Below, piece by piece: positions 21,941 to 32,177 of a stretch of 36,859 nt of DNA. Position 1 is the first letter of the stretch, and each line of letters opens with the position of its first letter. Under the pieces are notes generated by a model that was given only the letters and a program-made list of their open reading frames with translations, was not told where the DNA came from and made no database searches. Source of the stretch: Elysia marginata (Eukaryota; Mollusca; Gastropoda; Plakobranchidae). Position numbers and translations under genes: made by a program. Location: positions 125,823-162,681 of the forward strand of contig BMAT01013347.1 of assembly GCA_019649035.1 (NCBI GenBank). Reading direction: 5' to 3'.

Positions 21941-22035
21941 ATACTGACATCACGAACAAATTTGTTGCCCCAAGCATGAAAAATAATAAAATGAGAGAGA
22001 GGGAGAAAATAAAAGAGGCTAAGTATGGAATTTGA
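21941..22035 (+). CDS. Candidate short basic terminal exon or read-through end of the microexon
   Basis: An acceptor-like tttttattgatag ends at 21940. In phase 1 the frame reads T-D-I-T-N-K-F-V then a basic stretch (KNNKMREREKIKEAKYG) and TGA at 22033-22035. The 45 nt between the 21896 donor and this acceptor are also open and in frame, so transcripts that keep or remove them give the same ending. A 45-nt intron would be very short for an animal. The alternative is one exon from 21875 to 22035. Confidence 0.25.
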
Positions 22036-22171
22036 ACAGTACTTTAAGTATGTACATGTAATTAATGATATAATATCATATCATATAATTTATAAAAGTC
22101 TACTCTTTAGAAAACCACGAGCTCTAATACTCTAGATTTTTAATGTCCTTGTGATAAGACTTCAAAACATA

Positions 22172-23047
22172 CAAGGGGTGATCAATATTGAATCTATCTC
22201 ACTATGATTGAAGGAACTATACTTTTATTTTTCTACGCATTCGCCCTGTAGATCTACACAATTTTTTTTTCCATTTCCCTTTAAATGTAACCTTGTAAAC
22301 CCTTGAAAAATCATCTTGAGCAGTACAGGTACCGAATTAGTCAGCAAATCGCGTTCCTTCTAGTTCTCTCTTTATTATAGGATAGAGGAAAAAAAAGTCT
22401 GAAGGGGCTAAGTCGGGAGAGTATCTGAAATGCGCTAAAATTTCAAAACCACGTTGGTCCACAGTGGTTGTTTAAATTGCCGCTCGGTTTGGAGATGCAC
22501 TGTCTTGCTAAAGAAAAACACCTTTTCTGAGTTTTGCTGGCCGTTTTGTTGAGACATCATTATTGAAATTTTCAAGAAAAGCATTCACCTTTAATTGTAT
22601 GATTATTTTGAAGGCAGTGTCACAGAAGTACACCTTCAAATTCAATATCCCAGAACACAGCATTTGCCTTTCAGTGCTGAGTGATTCTCTTTTGATTTTT
22701 AGAGGGATGGCTTAAATGTCTCCGCTTGAACTTTCTTACCCCACAATTTTACTATGGAATAGGATGGACTTCTTTGCTCATACGTTTCTAATATCTCTTG
22801 AGAAATTTGAGTACCAGTAAGTTTTCTACCTTTAACTTCAAGGTATTTGAAGGAAGCGAAATTCATTCTCTTCGTTTCTTGGCAATGGTTTTTTTCACTT
22901 TAAAGTACAGCACCAAAAAGTTTAAAATAGATATTGCCAAATCTTTGCACAGCATCATGTTAGATGCTATGATAATATCGGTGAAAGTTCTACTGGAATC
23001 CACGAACTCCTTCACAGTCAGGGAGATTCAATATTGATCCACACTCG
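22172..23047 (-). mobile_element. Internally deleted mariner-type transposon with TIRs
   Basis: Terminal inverted repeats of about 23 bp sit at 22172-22194 and 23025-23047, sharing GATCAATATTGAATCT exactly. TA dinucleotides flank both ends (22170-22171 and 23048-23049), the target duplication of the Tc1/mariner superfamily. The minus strand holds transposase remnants. The second catalytic block appears as QDSASPNRAAI with stops before and after it. It is followed by YSPDLAPSDFFF, the mariner signature with the last catalytic Asp, then IIKRELEGTRFA. Total length of 876 bp is short of a typical 1.3-kb element and several stops are present, so it is inactive. Confidence 0.85.
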
Positions 23048-23416
23048 TATAATAGGTATGTGACCTTACAGACTGAATATCATGACATTATTAAAATATA
23101 ATACTTATTGTAAATAGGATAAAATTCTATAATAGAAGACAATTATAGTTGTATATTTTTAAAGATGAAGAGAAGCGTGCATTTATTCAGAAAACCTAGA
23201 GGAATTCCAAAATACTATTTGTGAGTAATATGCGACAGATATGTAGTACCAGTAAAGTGTCTTGCCAAGCTCTTAGCCAAAACCTCTCTATAAGCGGTAA
23301 AAAGGTAATGTCTATGCAAACTTCAAAAGCTAAAACTAATACATATTGTATGTGATAAAATTATATTTTACCCAAATACCAAATCTATGCCTTGTAAGTC
23401 TATAAAGTGTTTTCAT

Positions 23417-24120
23417 AGAGTTCTATTAATATCACTAGAGGGGGCAGTGACGTCACAGGATTACTTGAAGCCCGTTGAGAGAACACAAAAAAAGGNNNNN
23501 NNNNNNNNNNNNNNNNNNNNNNNNNNNNNNNNNNNNNNNNNNNNNNNNNNNNNNNNNNNNNNNNNNNNNNNNNNNNNNNNNNNNNNNNNNNNNNNNNNNN
23601 NNNNNNNNNNNNNNNNNNNNNNNNNNNNNNNNNNNNNNNNNNNNNNNNNNNNNNNNNNNNNNNNNNNNNNNNNNNNNNNNNNNNNNNNNNNNNNNNNNNN
23701 NNNNNNNNNNNNNNNNNNNNNNNNNNNNNNNNNNNNNNNNNNNNNNNNNNNNNNNNNNNNNNNNNNNNNNNNNNNNNNNNNNNNNNNNNNNNNNNNNNNN
23801 NNNNNNNNNNNNNNNNNNNNNNNNNNNNNNNNNNNNNNNNNNNNNNNNNNNNNNNNNNNNNNNNNNNNNNNNNNNNNNNNNNNNNNNNNNNNNNNNNNNN
23901 NNNNNNNNNNNNNNNNNNNNNNNNNNNNNNNNNNNNNNNNNNNNNNNNNNNNNNNNNNNNNNNNNNNNNNNNNNNNNNNNNNNNNNNNNNNNNNNNNNNN
24001 NNNNNNNNNNNNNNNNNNNNNNNNNNNNNNNNNNNNNNNNNNNNNNNNNCCATGACTGAAAGATAGCAAACGAGGAGGTAGGAAGCGCATAGCCCTCTCT
24101 AGTACTATTAGTAGAACTCT
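23417..24120. mobile_element. Inverted-repeat element whose interior is the assembly gap
   Basis: A 29-nt stretch at 23417-23445 (AGAGTTCTAT then ACTAGAGGGGGC) is matched, inverted, by 24092-24120. By eye 25 of 29 positions agree. Between them lies some unique sequence on each side and 554 N. The arrangement indicates a DNA transposon or MITE of about 700 bp if the gap length is right. A 5' GGGGGCAGTGACGTCAC block follows the left arm. No transposase is visible outside the gap. Confidence 0.6.
23496..24049. other. Assembly gap (554 N)
   Basis: Unresolved bases. Any open frame reported across it is meaningless. Confidence 0.99.
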
Positions 24121-25341
24121 GTGATGTACCGGTAGTAACATACATTGTATGATTTGCTATAAAGAGTCACTATGAACTATGAAATCAAGGTGCCCATCAA
24201 ATCTGTCAAATTGTTTGTGATGTTTCTACTTTAGACTGCCAAAGAAAAGATCTACATTTGTTACCTTCGATTGAAAAAAAAAAAAGTTCTTGGAGCATGC
24301 GGATTATCATTGGAACCAGAAAAGACAATAAGCAAGCGGTTTAGGTTACATTATATAGGGGGTGAAGAATGGGTCCACGATGGCAGATAAAGATACACCT
24401 CGAACTGCACAATTTTGAGACGTTTCAGGATAATACATGGAATGGAGAGTCGGCTACACAGTTATGTACACGATGTGCACAAATGGGTATCATTTTTTTC
24501 CTCTCAGAAAACTGGATAACCTCTATGTTTGAGCTCCGTTTTCTCAAAACCTCATATTTACATACTTTTTAGCCTTAAAACGACTACGCATTCTTGAATT
24601 TGCTTCTTTCGATTTGGGCATGTGTTTTTATGAATAGATGTTAGGTAAAATTACAGAGATAAAAAATATATTTGCGTGGACTGTTTTTCAGTTACGAAAA
24701 ATTTACAGTTATTGCATTTTAACGGAATATTCTTGGTTGCCTGTTACTTTCACCTTTACCTAAACGTAGGTTATATCTAAAAAAAAATTAAAATAGAATA
24801 TGGCAAAAAATCCATTTATGGATCGTCTCATAAAAAATTTAAATTATGGAAAAAAAAATTTAAGTGTGCGATTCTAAAAATGTTCACAAATATAGATAAA
24901 GAGGGGGTTGATGATGCTTTATAGCAATGGTGCTATTGTATTTCAACGCTTTATATCATCATAGATAGTTACAGACAGCTTGTCTAGTTAACCTTATGTG
25001 AAAACAACCAAAAGTAGCCTCCATCAGGCGCCGAACATCCTCGCCAATAGAGTTTTGCATTGTCAACCTATGTTACCCCGTTTGGGTATTTTGTGGCTAT
25101 ACAGTGCATCGTTGGTTTGGTTTGTGTGGCGCGGAGCTGTTGTGTAGCTGAGATTCAAGGCATTTAACTAAGAGTCGACATATAAAAGCAGAATGTACAT
25201 TGCTTGGGAGAAATGAAGAAAAGTATTGAGAGAATCTAAGAAAGAAAGCTAATTTTCTTTTAGATAGAGATGATTTTGAAAACAAGAAAAAAAAATCCGT
25301 ATTCATAACCAGTTATACTTTCTGTGAATATACCAAGATAA
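24121..25341. other. Non-coding stretch
   Basis: AT-rich DNA without a recognisable gene. A 67-codon run at 24369-24572 and a 69-codon minus-strand run at 25097-25306 have no motifs I can support. Confidence 0.4.
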
Positions 25342-25719
25342 TCTGAAAATTACAAGACCAAATTTGCCTCTGCAGCTTGTCTCTTACAAAAATTAATCAT
25401 TAAACCCAACGACTACTACACCACCCGGCACCTGACCTACATAGAGAACAAAAACTGTACGCATTTCAGTTTTATCGAAAGCATACAAAACTGTCATCAA
25501 CATAAAGTATCCAAAGAAATCACTACGGCCTTTACAAATGTGCAACGAATAACCCCTGTTATATTAGTGTTAGGCATACTGCAAATGCTGTTTACTCATT
25601 ACGCAATAATTCCAGAGAACAATGACATGCCTGCCAAGCAACGTGAGCTTATTTCAGCGGCAATGAATTCAGGAGGAGACAATCTATGCAAAATTCTCAC
25701 CTTTGCAACTCAGAGATGA
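25342..25719 (+). CDS. Uncharacterised open frame, possible phase-1 terminal exon
   Basis: A frame without an early ATG stays open from 25342 to TGA at 25717-25719. An acceptor-like tttgcctctgcag ends at 25375, and entry there is in phase 1, the exit phase of exons 1-4. It would leave 113 codons plus stop. The same frame continues for 44 more codons after the TGA before the next stop at 25852-25854, which could mean a decayed coding sequence with one nonsense change. The peptide (for example IIKPNDYYTTRHLTYIENKN, and later MPAKQRELISAAMN) matches nothing I know. An open stretch this long could also arise by chance. Confidence 0.28.
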   Translation, partial: SENYKTKFASAACLLQKLIIKPNDYYTTRHLTYIENKNCTHFSFIESIQNCHQHKVSKEITTAFTNVQRITPVILVLGILQMLFTHYAIIPENNDMPAKQRELISAAMNSGGDNLCKILTFATQR

Positions 25720-25854
25720 AGCAATGATCGACCTTTCAACAAAACTCTAAAAGACATGGACGATCTAACGGCACCGGCACTAGGCAATATGAAGTTGCAA
25801 ACTTTGAGAAAGAGGACACATTGGGCTAAGCTGCCGAAACGACACAGAAGATGA

Positions 25855-27310
25855 ATTGGGCTGCTAATAAGTAATATGTCGCGAATAAAGCCAAGTTTAT
25901 CGGTCTGCATTTCACCGACCTACTCATAATTTATATCCTTGCTGCGACCTCCTTACATTAGACATATTGTTTTACAATAATTATACTATTACAAGTCTGC
26001 ATCCCGTTCACTTGAATGGAGACTTAGTGTGCAGCGTGTACTATGTTCGTAGGAACTAAACGTCAAAGCCCATATTTGGATTTGAGGATAGTAACTCAGC
26101 TTCTTTGTTTTTTCGCCCTTAGGCGAAGCATACGCTAGTCGATACGATTTTCAAAAAGAAAACATCATCTTCTCTACTCTCCCGCCGTCAGTCGGGCTAG
26201 GTTTGGGTAACATGTTTCTTCAGCGAAAATAGTTAATAATTTTTGACTCGAACGAAGTTTTTTTTTTTAGCTTTTTGGTAACACCCCCCCTCCCCCCGTC
26301 TTGTCACCCGATTTTATTGCCTTAGAGGCCTAAAATAATAACTGATGAAATAGGCATTGGCCACACAAAATTTACAGTTTTATTAAGTGCATTTTCACAA
26401 TTTTAGACAGTGTAAGTTTTCGCTAATCAAAAAGGTGCACAACTACAAAGTACAAAGCCCATATGGATCAAGATAAAGAAAACATAAAATTGTTATTTCA
26501 TATTCTTTGCTTGTTCCTTTAACCTTGCTGTTGAACAACACAGGCCAGCGTAGTTGGTTTGCGTGAAAAAAAAATGAATCCACTAAATTTAAGATAAAGG
26601 AACTGAAATTGTAGCAGCTTTTTTGGTTCTCCTACTTCCTAATGTAGGGTCAAAACCGTTCTAGAATCTAAATAAAATGATATAGGTCTAGAGTCTTCAT
26701 AATTAGTTCTTGATATTTTCTGCTGGCGAAAAAGTTATAAATATTTGATTTTTTTCTCCTATAGCAAAAGTGGGCTTGCTTATTTGCTAAATAAGGGTCA
26801 AAACTTCAAATTGTGATAGAAGCAAGCCACTTGGTATACCATATGCTGTCCAAGATGGCCGCCAACATTTTTTAACAAATTTGAATTTCCACATAGAAAT
26901 ATTAACATTTCTATATATGCCAAAGAAGAAAAGTTACAGAACGTTATATTTTACAAACAATATGCAAAAATCACCCAGTTGTCGAGAATAAGCTGATTTT
27001 TTTACTATTTAAAAAGTATACAAGTGTATCGCACCCAGTTGTCAGGAATCTGATGTTAAATAGGTTGTCGGGGAAAGGGTTAAATGATGTAAATCTATAA
27101 AAGAATGGCGCCCTTGCTTGATAAATAAATAAATTGAGACAACCTCTTCTACATCCAAGAACTAGGCGTGGAATATATTTTATACAAGCATCACGTGTAA
27201 CTGTAAGATCAGAATAAAGGCCAAATGTATTATAAATGTTTAAATTAAACAAGTCAACGCCACCAGATAGATGCTTTTTTGACTCCTACTTTGTTTATCT
27301 GCATCATCAG
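25855..27310. other. Non-coding stretch upstream of zinc-finger exon A
   Basis: No gene seen. It contains a C-rich run near 26284-26298, an imperfect hairpin (AGTGGGCTTGCTT near 26768 with AAGCAAGCCACTT near 26822), the word CCAAGATGGCCGCC near 26850 that resembles a YY1 site, and a 12-nt direct repeat CACCCAGTTGTC at about 26972 and 27032. It ends in a pyrimidine-rich acceptor at 27310. Confidence 0.4.
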
Positions 27311-27850
27311 GTTGCCAACCGTAAGCCCATATTTGGAAGAGATACCGTTCCTATATCTTGGGACAGCACCCCTGGCTGCTCAGCTCCATCTGCGAACAAT
27401 AGCCGGTGTACATCATATGGTTTCATTTCTCCCAACCAACAGAGCCATAACGTTCATGTTCAGAGCTGTCAGAGATCGTATACGAAACATTTGTGCCCAT
27501 TATGTCCTTTTCAAAGTGACGGAGAAGATGACATGCATTTTCATTATTATTCTTCACACGAGGAAATGGAAGTTTTCTCCTCCGAGAGTGAGACAAAGAG
27601 AATACGTTGTTCGCTCTGTGAAGCTCATTTCAAAACCAGCACAGGCCTAAGACAGCATATGGAAGTAAAGCATTCCACGAACCCCAGCCTTCGATGTCCC
27701 ATATGTGGGAAGGTTATGTACAATAAGACCAACCTAGAGGGCCACTTGAACAAACATAGAGGATTGAAGCCCTTTTCTTGCTCAGTTTGCAACAAAGCGT
27801 TTACCTACAAGCAGTCTTTACAGGCTCACGAGAAACTGTGTTTTTCTTGA
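27311..27850 (+). CDS. Terminal exon with four C2H2 zinc fingers (set A)
   Basis: The acceptor (tttatctgcatcatcag) ends at 27310. In phase 0 the exon encodes 179 residues to TGA. After a 60-residue S/N/P-rich linker come four fingers, numbered from the exon start: C62-C65-H78-H83, C100-C103-H116-H121, C129-C132-H145-H149 and C157-C160-H173-C177. All have the Cx2C-x12-H spacing; the last is C2HC. The linker before finger 4 (H-R-G-L-K-P-F) is close to the TGEKPF type, so DNA binding is likely. Phase 1 entry meets a stop after four codons. Methionines exist upstream in frame, but that region includes the acceptor tract, so I take the exon as spliced. Its product is a probable transcription factor; target unknown. 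Confidence 0.85.
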   Translation, partial: VANRKPIFGRDTVPISWDSTPGCSAPSANNSRCTSYGFISPNQQSHNVHVQSCQRSYTKHLCPLCPFQSDGEDDMHFHYYSSHEEMEVFSSESETKRIRCSLCEAHFKTSTGLRQHMEVKHSTNPSLRCPICGKVMYNKTNLEGHLNKHRGLKPFSCSVCNKAFTYKQSLQAHEKLCFS

Positions 27851-29701
27851 GGTACAGTCATGAGTTCAGTCTAACTTTAATTAGGGATTAATAATAGTAG
27901 ATTTGATAACATTCCTGTCTGGTGTTTTTGTTAGTTTCTTTTATAAACGTACTGACCAAAATCACCGGGTATTTTTTATAGAAGTATAAATTTAAAAATA
28001 ACTTCTGAGTTGTCACATATCTACAGTAACTATTATTATGTAGCACCTACTTTAAGTTGTCTTTCCATGGTTTGTATTAGTTTCACTCGATTGTAGCTTC
28101 AAATTTAAGGCACAAAGTTTAAGCACAAACATTTATACAAACATTATTTTAAACGAAAATCGAAAACTAAAAGTCACACCATATCAAAGTCACGAAAAAC
28201 GTAAAAGTTTGGCAAAAAACTGAAAATGAGAAAACAATAGTTTGGTACGGGTGTGCCTTAGCGTTGCCTTATACTTGAATTGCGTACTGGTCCACTTACC
28301 TGTACCATGGGTACCTGACTGTAGTCAGTGCTTGAAGTTTGTGGAATGCTAGTCCCGACAGTCATAATGTAATGCTCTGAAACATAGGTCGAATTTTTGC
28401 TCTGATGTGTATTGGTGTGCAAGGGAAAGGTTTCAAGTCTTGAAACTGCCTTCGGCGGTGTGAGACTGTAATCCCCCTTAATTTTTTAACATGGAATCTA
28501 TATAGATCTAGGTCCAACGTGAAAAGTTTGATTATGATTGCTGCGGAAGACTACTTTTTAACAACAATTTTACCAGAAAAAGTGGGGGGGGGAGGCGGCA
28601 CCTAATATCCTGCCTCAGATGTACTCAGAATGACTGTATGTTTTACTTAGAATATGGATTAATACATGTACAATACAAATACAGAACAAAACTACATGTC
28701 TTTTTGCATGAAAGCGAAGCTGAGCTGAGAAGTTAAGTGAAACGTTACCTTTAGTTTTATAAAGAGAAACTTGGATTTTAGTCTTACTATGATGACATCA
28801 ATTGCTATACATATTGTTATTCAGTTCTCAAGACAAGAAAATGATGAAAGAAAATCCGGTAAATTGATATCGTTTTCCTTCGTCCGCAAGATATTGTTGT
28901 TTGTTGTATGTCACAAGTTCCTTGTGAGAATATCAAACCGAGTGTTAAATTTTATGCATTTTTGTGCTTTGAAACACAGTGATGTGGTGGCTGTTTGCTG
29001 ATAACTTCTTTCTTCCCCTTATTACGTCAAATCCCTGATGGCTTTTACCAACACCCAATGGTTGGACCCATTTTTAGTATGATAATACCGATACACAATA
29101 TTTAGGCCCCTTTCGATTACTTCACTTGAAGACAGACATATTTTAGTTTATCTTAACAGTGTTTTCCTATGAGATGACTTTGAATCATGAATGTCTTTTA
29201 TATATACTATTATAACTTAGTAGGGTTGAAAGAAAAAGTTTGTCTGGGAAAAGGTTCATGGTAACAGAGAAGTGATCTTAAGCAAGTTTGTCTTAAAAAC
29301 AATCCATATGCATTGCACCTGCGCTTTGAAGCGTGATTGAAAAAAAAACCGCACTCGTTTTCTGCCATGTTAAAATAGACTGTAAGACACCTCTTGGTTC
29401 AAAGTATGAGCCCATGACTATACATTTGTCAGTTAGTGCTTGTATTTAAACTAAGATAAAAGTCGTGACCTAAAAACTACCTATCTTTTGGGAACACGAT
29501 ATGAATGTTTTAAAATCGGTTTTCATTAGAAAAGTATACTTTATTGCATGTTGGCCTTGGAAATTCCTAGTTTTCATTTTTTAAAAGTTTTCGCAGATGT
29601 AGGAGAAATCATGTATTTGATTCATAACTCACATATGCCTGTTTTTTGTTCACACATAATTATATTTATGACCTCTGCTTTTCTGTTTTGCTTGTTTTCA
29701 G
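27851..29701. other. Non-coding stretch between zinc-finger exons
   Basis: AT-rich DNA with a G-rich run near 28583-28593. I see no canonical AATAAA close behind exon A. A 76-codon open run at 28771-29001 has no motif. I recognise no mobile element here. The stretch ends in acceptor gcttgttttcag at 29701. Confidence 0.4.
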
Positions 29702-30226
29702 GTATCGATACTGAAGAAACGAGTAATGCCAACCAGAAAGACCACCAAATTTCCGACGCCGAACTTGGTTCAAACGAAACCCAGAAAATTTGCAAACCCA
29801 GAGGAAGTTCATCGCATAGACCAGTTATGGAGCAAGACTAATAATAACTATAACTGCAACCTTTGTGCTTACAACACAACCTATCGCAACAGAGTAAGGG
29901 CACATTGCCGAAGCGTGCACATGGGTATACCAAGAAAATACAAAGGCAACGAAAAGGGCTTTTTTGTGTGTGATAAGTGTGGTAAGGAATTCACTTCCAG
30001 CCGTGGTTTTCGGATGCATACATTAAGTAAACACTTAAATCAATTTCCATACCATTGTCATGAATGTTCCAAGGGCTTCATGAGTGTGTCTGCTCACCGT
30101 GACCACATGAACATGCATGCTGGCGTTGCTCTTCAGTGCATGGGTTGTGAGATGCTGTTTTATACTGAATATGGGTTGAAAAGACATTTGTTGAGGAAAC
30201 ACCCACAACTACTTGATTTAGGATAA
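29702..30226 (+). CDS. Terminal exon with four C2H2 zinc fingers (set B)
   Basis: The acceptor (ttttgcttgttttcag) ends at 29701. In phase 0 the exon encodes 174 residues to TAA. A basic lead (VSILKKRVMPTRKTTK) and a linker precede four fingers: CNLCAYNTTYRN with H-x4-H, CDKCGKEFTSSRG with H-x4-H, CHECSKGFMSVSA with H-x3-H, and CMGCEMLFYTEYG with H-x4-H. All are Cx2C-x12-H. The exon ends six residues after the last histidine pair. Sets A and B are alike in layout (single exon, phase 0, four fingers near the stop) but the fingers themselves differ. In phase 1 the same DNA is open for 46 codons and stops at TAA ending 29841. Probable DNA-binding isoform; target unknown. Confidence 0.85.
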   Translation, partial: VSILKKRVMPTRKTTKFPTPNLVQTKPRKFANPEEVHRIDQLWSKTNNNYNCNLCAYNTTYRNRVRAHCRSVHMGIPRKYKGNEKGFFVCDKCGKEFTSSRGFRMHTLSKHLNQFPYHCHECSKGFMSVSAHRDHMNMHAGVALQCMGCEMLFYTEYGLKRHLLRKHPQLLDLG

Positions 30227-32177
30227 CTCTAACAAAAGTGTTCAGCGCATTACTTTTTTATACGTTCATGGGGTGCCTGAAGTAGATTTTATCTGTTAAA
30301 TCGTAATGTAGTCCAGTGTGTATATTTCTCACGTCAGAGGAACAAAATTTAACTTCAAATTATCTGCAGTTCAACTTAGGAGTATACGTATTAACATGTG
30401 AAAAAAAAAGTTGGTAATTTGAATTTATTTAAATTCGTGTTACATGGATTCGACTGTATAACTATGTTGCACTAATTTCATCTATTGCGTTTATATAATT
30501 TAACCTTTTTTGTGAGAGAACAATTGCGAATCTGATTCTGAAAATGATATGCATTCCAAATTTTCAAACCTTTTTTCATCATATACACTTGAAGCCTAGC
30601 TTGTCACGACAATGTTTAATGCAGCCAAGTGTGTTTTCAATGATTTTTTTGATTAAAAAAAAAAATACAATTTCTACCTGCTGCAATGAATTTACAGCTT
30701 TTTTAAGTAAGAAGACTGCATGTGAATATTATTGGAAATTTGCATTTGGACTACGATAAAATTTGCAATATGGTACAAAACAAATTTCATGATTTTGTTT
30801 TTCCATGCATTCGTGTTAGAAGTCATAGGTTTGTTGAGAGTTTGACTGTACATGTACAGATTAATTCTCTTACTTCCCTTGTGTTTTAGGTCTAAGAGTT
30901 CAATGAGAATCTGATAGTCTACTTTTTTTACAGCAGCTTTTTAGATGTGTAAGTGTTGAGAGTCCTCCCAAATTCGATGGGAAATTAGAACTACGATATG
31001 AAATGTTTTATGTACATGATATTGCATGCTATTACACAATTTGACCTCCTTTTTGTTACTGAAATAGATTTCTGGCACATATAAAAACTGATAATCTTTA
31101 CTTCTAGATGAAAGAAGAAAAATCTTTAACTTGGTCCAAATCGCATTTTTATGCACGTTTTTCTTTGCTGGTCTATTTAGCCAAAACACATTTACTGCAT
31201 GGACAATTATGGTCTTTACAGTCATAAATGAATTCAGCATGGGGGGCAGGCTAGTAAAGAGGAAAACAATTTTTACAGGCTCAAAAATACAGAATTGAAT
31301 GAAAAATGTTTTCATAAATTTTTAGGTTTTATTATTTAGCTTCAATTGATCTTAGAAAATAGTTTTTATTTTCATTCAATGATTAATAATAATGTCATTG
31401 TTGTGCGCTAGATTAACAGATTTTATGATATTTGCTTGACAAAAGCACCAAATTTGGCATCGAGCATTTGTAGTATAGAAAGAAAGAATTGAAAAAAGTG
31501 GTCAGAAACATTTCTTGAACATCACGTCATTTTTTGTGGTCACCAAATCAGTTGAAAGTGCATTGAATAGAGCAATGTACTTAATGACGTAATTAAAAGA
31601 AAACTGTACACTATGCTATGTGCAATTATGATTTTGTATAAATCCTTTTCTACTTATAAAAACATCAAAATACTAATCTTGTACCGTAAGGTACACCACA
31701 CTATTATAGTTCATATCGTAAATCATACTTGAGTAACAGTCCTATATGAAGATAATTTAGCGTGATATATGAACAATTACTTTTAAAAAGTTATAGAAAT
31801 GGCAGATAATAATACATTATATCCTAGGGCGTCGGCTGACCAGTTTGGTTGGGGAGGCTGGTCCTTTTAGATATTTCGGTGGTCAAAATAATTACATAAA
31901 TGTTTCTTGCGGCTGATTAAAAAAACTAAGGAAGGTTAAATTCCAATGATACGATCCATGCGTACATGTATTATGCTTATTAGCAATTTAAGCGGGAGAG
32001 AGTAGGGGAATGGAGACAGCGATTAAAAGAGACCCGTCAAAGGGGCAGTGGTGGAATAAATTATACTAGGGAGGGACTATCTAAGAGTGACTTTCCTACT
32101 ATTATTACAATTCATTAATATTTATTGACATGCACTACAAACAGAGGGTTGCAGGTTCTTACCAAGTTTTTCCTTTT
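30227..32177. other. Non-coding stretch after the last zinc-finger exon
   Basis: AT-rich DNA without recognisable genes. The part from about 31834 (CTAGGGCGTCGGCTGACC) towards the hAT remnant may be the 3' end of that transposon. An acceptor-like gtgttttag at 30889 leads in phase 1 to only five codons. Confidence 0.4.

Noticed and set aside
21734..22035. Arg/Glu-rich frames through the GA microsatellite
   Set aside because: They are translated simple repeat. Only the part after 21875 has splice-site support.
22798..23037. 79-codon + strand frame
   Set aside because: Lies within the mariner remnant and is antisense to its transposase.
23387..24145. Long open frames across the N run on both strands
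   Set aside because: They exist only because N codons are not counted as stops; there is no sequence to support them.
27279..27650. 123-codon + strand frame overlapping zinc-finger exon A
   Set aside because: The overlapping phase-0 frame has four well-formed fingers; this one has no motif.
27342..27850. Alternative phase-1 entry into zinc-finger exon A at 27342
   Set aside because: The AG at 27340-27341 would give the right phase from exons 1-4 directly, but it has no pyrimidine tract. The acceptor at 27310 is far better.
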